Assembly (NCBI GenBank): GCA_004525885.1
Contig: SPBV01000018.1
Coordinates: forward strand, 1-14,728
Length of the DNA: 14,728 bases
Direction: 5' to 3'
Source of the DNA: Nitrosomonadales bacterium
GTDB lineage: Bacteria; Pseudomonadota; Gammaproteobacteria; Burkholderiales; Nitrosomonadaceae
This document shows, piece by piece, positions 12,474-14,728 of the stretch (within the stretch, counting starts at the first letter, position 1; each line of letters starts with the position of its first letter). The position numbers and the translations under genes are program-made. The notes below the pieces were generated by a model. That model made no database searches. It was given only the letters and a program-made list of their open reading frames with translations, and had not been told where the DNA came from.

Positions 12474-14531
12474 CTAATGTTGCAATAATTGCAACAACTC
12501 CGCCTCATTTAAAATGGTCACATCCAACTTAGCTGCCTCTTCATACTTGCTGCCCGGATCTTCCCCGGTTACTACATAATCAGTTTTCCGAGAAACGCTT
12601 CCAGTAACTTTGCCTCCCAGGTTTTCAATTTTTTCTTTGGCACCTTCCCTTGATAAGCTTGAAAGAGTTCCTGTTAATACGAAAGTTTTTCCATTAATTC
12701 TGTTTGCACTATTATCATCTTGAATTTTCCGCACATTTACATTTTCTTTCAACTCTACACCAACTTGGTCTGAAAATAATTTACTAATGACTTCAATATT
12801 GTGCTTCTCCGCAAAAAAATCTGCAATGCTTTGCGCTCCTACCAAGCCAACATCAGGTATTTGCCGCAAGGTTTCTACATCTGCTTCCATTAATTTATTG
12901 AAACTACCAAAATATCGAGCCAATTCTTTAGCAGTAGTCACCCCCACATTACGGATCCCGATTGCATAAATAAACCGTGCCAACGTAGGATTCTTGCTCT
13001 TTCTGAGAGACGTTAACAAGTTACCAGAAGATTTTTTAGCCATATGTGGCAAATTAACAAGCGCTGAAATGTCCAAATTATAAAGATCCGCAGGTGTTCT
13101 GATGAGATCGCTATCCACCAATTGACCTACTAATTTGTCTCCTAAACCCTCAATATCCATCCCTCGACGCGATGCAAAATGTAGAATTGCCTGCTTTCGT
13201 TGTGCTGGACAAAATAATCCACCAGTACAGCGCACCACTGTTTCATTTGGCATACGTACTGCTTTAGATTTACACACCGGGCACTGATTAGGCATGATAA
13301 ATATTTTCGCGTTACTTGGACGTTTAGCTTTCACAATTCCGACTACTTCTGGAATTACATCACCTGCTCGCCGTACAATAACGGTATCACCAATCATTAA
13401 ATTCTTTCGACTAATTTCATCTTCATTATGTAGCGTTGCACTAGTCACGTAGGCGCCACCAACAAACACTTCTTTCAATCTTGCAACTGGCGTCAGCACG
13501 CCAGTTCTGCTCACCTGCACATCAATTCCCAACAGTTCAGTCTCTATTTTTTGTGCTGGAAATTTATGTGCTACGGCAAAACGTGGTGCACGGGAAGTAA
13601 AACCAAGCTTCTTCTGTTGCGCTAGACTATTAACTTTATAAACCACTCCATCTATGTCATAGGGCAGACATTCACGAAGTTTTTGTATTTTTTGATAATA
13701 GGTTAATAATTCCTCTGAACCACTTAAAACATCGCACTCTTCCGCTACGGAGAAACCTTGAGAAGCTATGTATTCCATCACTTTACTATGTTTGTCACGA
13801 GGCACCTTACCCCCTTCATGCTCGCCAATACCATAAGCAAAAAAAGTAAGTCTTCGAGTAGCTGTTACGCGAGGATCAAGCTGACGCAAAGAACCAGCAG
13901 CTGCATTGCGTGGATTTACGAATACCTTTTCATTCTTTTCACGCTGTTGCTGATTAAGTTTTTCAAAATCTTCCTTCAGCATTAGGACTTCTCCGCGTAC
14001 TTCCAGCAGGGTAGGAATGTGATCATTATGTGTACCAGTTCGTAAATGTAGCGGGATGGATTTGACTGTGCGCAAATTTAACGTAACATCTTCTCCGGTG
14101 CTCCCATCGCCCCGGGTAGCGCCTGTCACAAATGAACCATTTTCGTAACATAGATTTACTGCGAGCCCATCAAATTTTGGCTCTACTGAATATTCGACTT
14201 TATCAGTTCCTAGTGCTTCACATATTCGCCGGTCAAATGCTTCTACCGCTGCAATCTCAAACTCATTACTAAGAGAAAGCATTGGAAAACGATGTGTAAT
14301 CTGGGAAAATTCTTTGAGGGGTGAAGCGCCTACTCGCTGCGTAGGGGAGTCAGGTGTAACAAGCTGAGGATAACCTTGCTCTAATTGTTGTAACTCAAGA
14401 AAAAGTTTATCATACTCTGAGTCTGGAATACTTGGGGCATCCAGAACTGAATACCTGTAATTATGCCGTTCTATAGCCTCACGCAGTTTATATATCTGCT
14501 GGGTTATATGTTCCGGAATATATCCATTCAC
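12474..14531 (-). CDS. ligA: NAD-dependent DNA ligase
   Basis: It seals nicks during replication and repair with NAD+ as the adenylate donor. The 685 residues have the full domain order. The Ia domain contains HNYRYSVLDAPSIPDSEYD (23-41). The adenylation domain has the active-site KFDG (Lys119), followed by the OB fold (SRTGVLTPVA.., near 341-350). The Cys4 zinc finger has Cys417, 420, 435 and 441, with the same spacing as in E. coli LigA. Helix-hairpin-helix repeats include the region near residues 550-570 (LRQIPDVGLVGAQSIADFF), and a C-terminal BRCT domain (from about 608, GKTFVLTGTLSSLSREGAKE) ends the protein. The start is GTG, supported by AGAGG six bases before it; the stop of zipA overlaps it as GTGA, so the two are probably translationally coupled. 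The neighbouring ATG at 14527 is out of frame. It is the second gene of a leftward five-gene operon. Confidence 0.97.
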   Translation of the reverse strand: MNGYIPEHITQQIYKLREAIERHNYRYSVLDAPSIPDSEYDKLFLELQQLEQGYPQLVTPDSPTQRVGASPLKEFSQITHRFPMLSLSNEFEIAAVEAFDRRICEALGTDKVEYSVEPKFDGLAVNLCYENGSFVTGATRGDGSTGEDVTLNLRTVKSIPLHLRTGTHNDHIPTLLEVRGEVLMLKEDFEKLNQQQREKNEKVFVNPRNAAAGSLRQLDPRVTATRRLTFFAYGIGEHEGGKVPRDKHSKVMEYIASQGFSVAEECDVLSGSEELLTYYQKIQKLRECLPYDIDGVVYKVNSLAQQKKLGFTSRAPRFAVAHKFPAQKIETELLGIDVQVSRTGVLTPVARLKEVFVGGAYVTSATLHNEDEISRKNLMIGDTVIVRRAGDVIPEVVGIVKAKRPSNAKIFIMPNQCPVCKSKAVRMPNETVVRCTGGLFCPAQRKQAILHFASRRGMDIEGLGDKLVGQLVDSDLIRTPADLYNLDISALVNLPHMAKKSSGNLLTSLRKSKNPTLARFIYAIGIRNVGVTTAKELARYFGSFNKLMEADVETLRQIPDVGLVGAQSIADFFAEKHNIEVISKLFSDQVGVELKENVNVRKIQDDNSANRINGKTFVLTGTLSSLSREGAKEKIENLGGKVTGSVSRKTDYVVTGEDPGSKYEEAAKLDVTILNEAELLQLLQH

Positions 14532-14728
14532 ACAAATAGCCTCTGTGCAATCTCTCCTCCAGCAGGGAAGTCACGTGACTTCATTATGGCTTGTATGCCA
14601 CTCAACTTCTGCTTAATTCTATCTATTCCATTATCGCTTAAGGGAACTCGATTATCGTCTACCATAACACCTCCTAGGGTAGTTGCAAAAATCCTGGAAA
14701 GATGAGTCATTTGATCAAATACTCTTTC
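14528..14728 (-). CDS. zipA: Cell division protein ZipA, C-terminal end (5' part outside the window)
   Basis: The frame is open from the window edge to TGA at 14530-14528, giving 66 residues; the gene continues beyond the window, so the ATG at 14710 is internal. The text FDQMTHLSRIFATTLGGVMV, then VDDNRVPLSDNGIDRIK and a final PAGGEIAQRLFV, matches the end of the FtsZ-binding C-terminal domain of betaproteobacterial ZipA (LA..LGG.LVDDNR.PL......I). Full-length ZipA is an inner-membrane protein that anchors the FtsZ ring at the division site. The overlap GTGA with ligA and the known neighbourhood smc-zipA-ligA of betaproteobacteria support the call. Confidence 0.85.
   Translation of the reverse strand, partial: ERVFDQMTHLSRIFATTLGGVMVDDNRVPLSDNGIDRIKQKLSGIQAIMKSRDFPAGGEIAQRLFV

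Noticed and set aside
14463..14705. 80-codon plus-strand frame opposite the ligA/zipA junction
   Set aside because: It is a shadow of zipA and ligA, which both match known families on the minus strand.

Overview
The window looks like chromosomal DNA of a Gram-negative proteobacterium, most likely a betaproteobacterium of the Nitrosomonadales/Gallionellaceae/Methylophilaceae type. This is an inference from the style of the proteins (a single-chain 1334-residue PurL, a ZipA tail directly in front of NAD-dependent LigA, a glutathione-dependent formaldehyde dehydrogenase, HemJ) and from a moderately A+T-rich composition. No rRNA, intact tRNA, CRISPR array or complete mobile element is visible.

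Layout. On the left, bases 1-54 hold the first codons of a leftward gene that runs off the window, and 120-4124 hold purL (purine synthesis), also leftward. A 95-base divergent region separates purL from rightward nnr (repair of hydrated NAD(P)H). The next 2.5 kb (about 5792-8318) reads like an accessory insertion between housekeeping genes. It holds an A+T-rich hairpin terminator, a small exported protein of unknown function, a stretch resembling the 3' end of a tRNA, the C-terminal half of a di-heme cytochrome c peroxidase (a dead remnant with no start), a short hexamer repeat, and a secreted DUF1254/DUF1214 protein with its own promoter and a visibly more G+C-rich body. After it come a hypoxanthine/uracil-DNA glycosylase-like gene (rightward), a class III alcohol dehydrogenase (leftward) and hemJ (rightward).

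The right third is one tight leftward operon: zipA (3' end only, cut by the window edge), ligA, hpt, an MTA/MTI phosphorylase and def. Junctions are a 4-base overlap, gaps of 43 and 40 bases, and an 11-base overlap. The middle of this operon makes biochemical sense. The phosphorylase carries the 6-oxopurine-type Asn and resembles methylthioinosine phosphorylases, which release hypoxanthine, and the gene beside it encodes the phosphoribosyltransferase that would turn hypoxanthine into IMP. PurL at the other end of the window supplies the same IMP pool by de novo synthesis.

Most genes are ordinary. The points most worth a second look are the accessory insertion with its peroxidase remnant and tRNA-like end, the salvage pair inside the cell division/replication operon, and the overlapping divergent -10 boxes between purL and nnr. 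I did not find convincing evidence of a wholly new multi-gene system.
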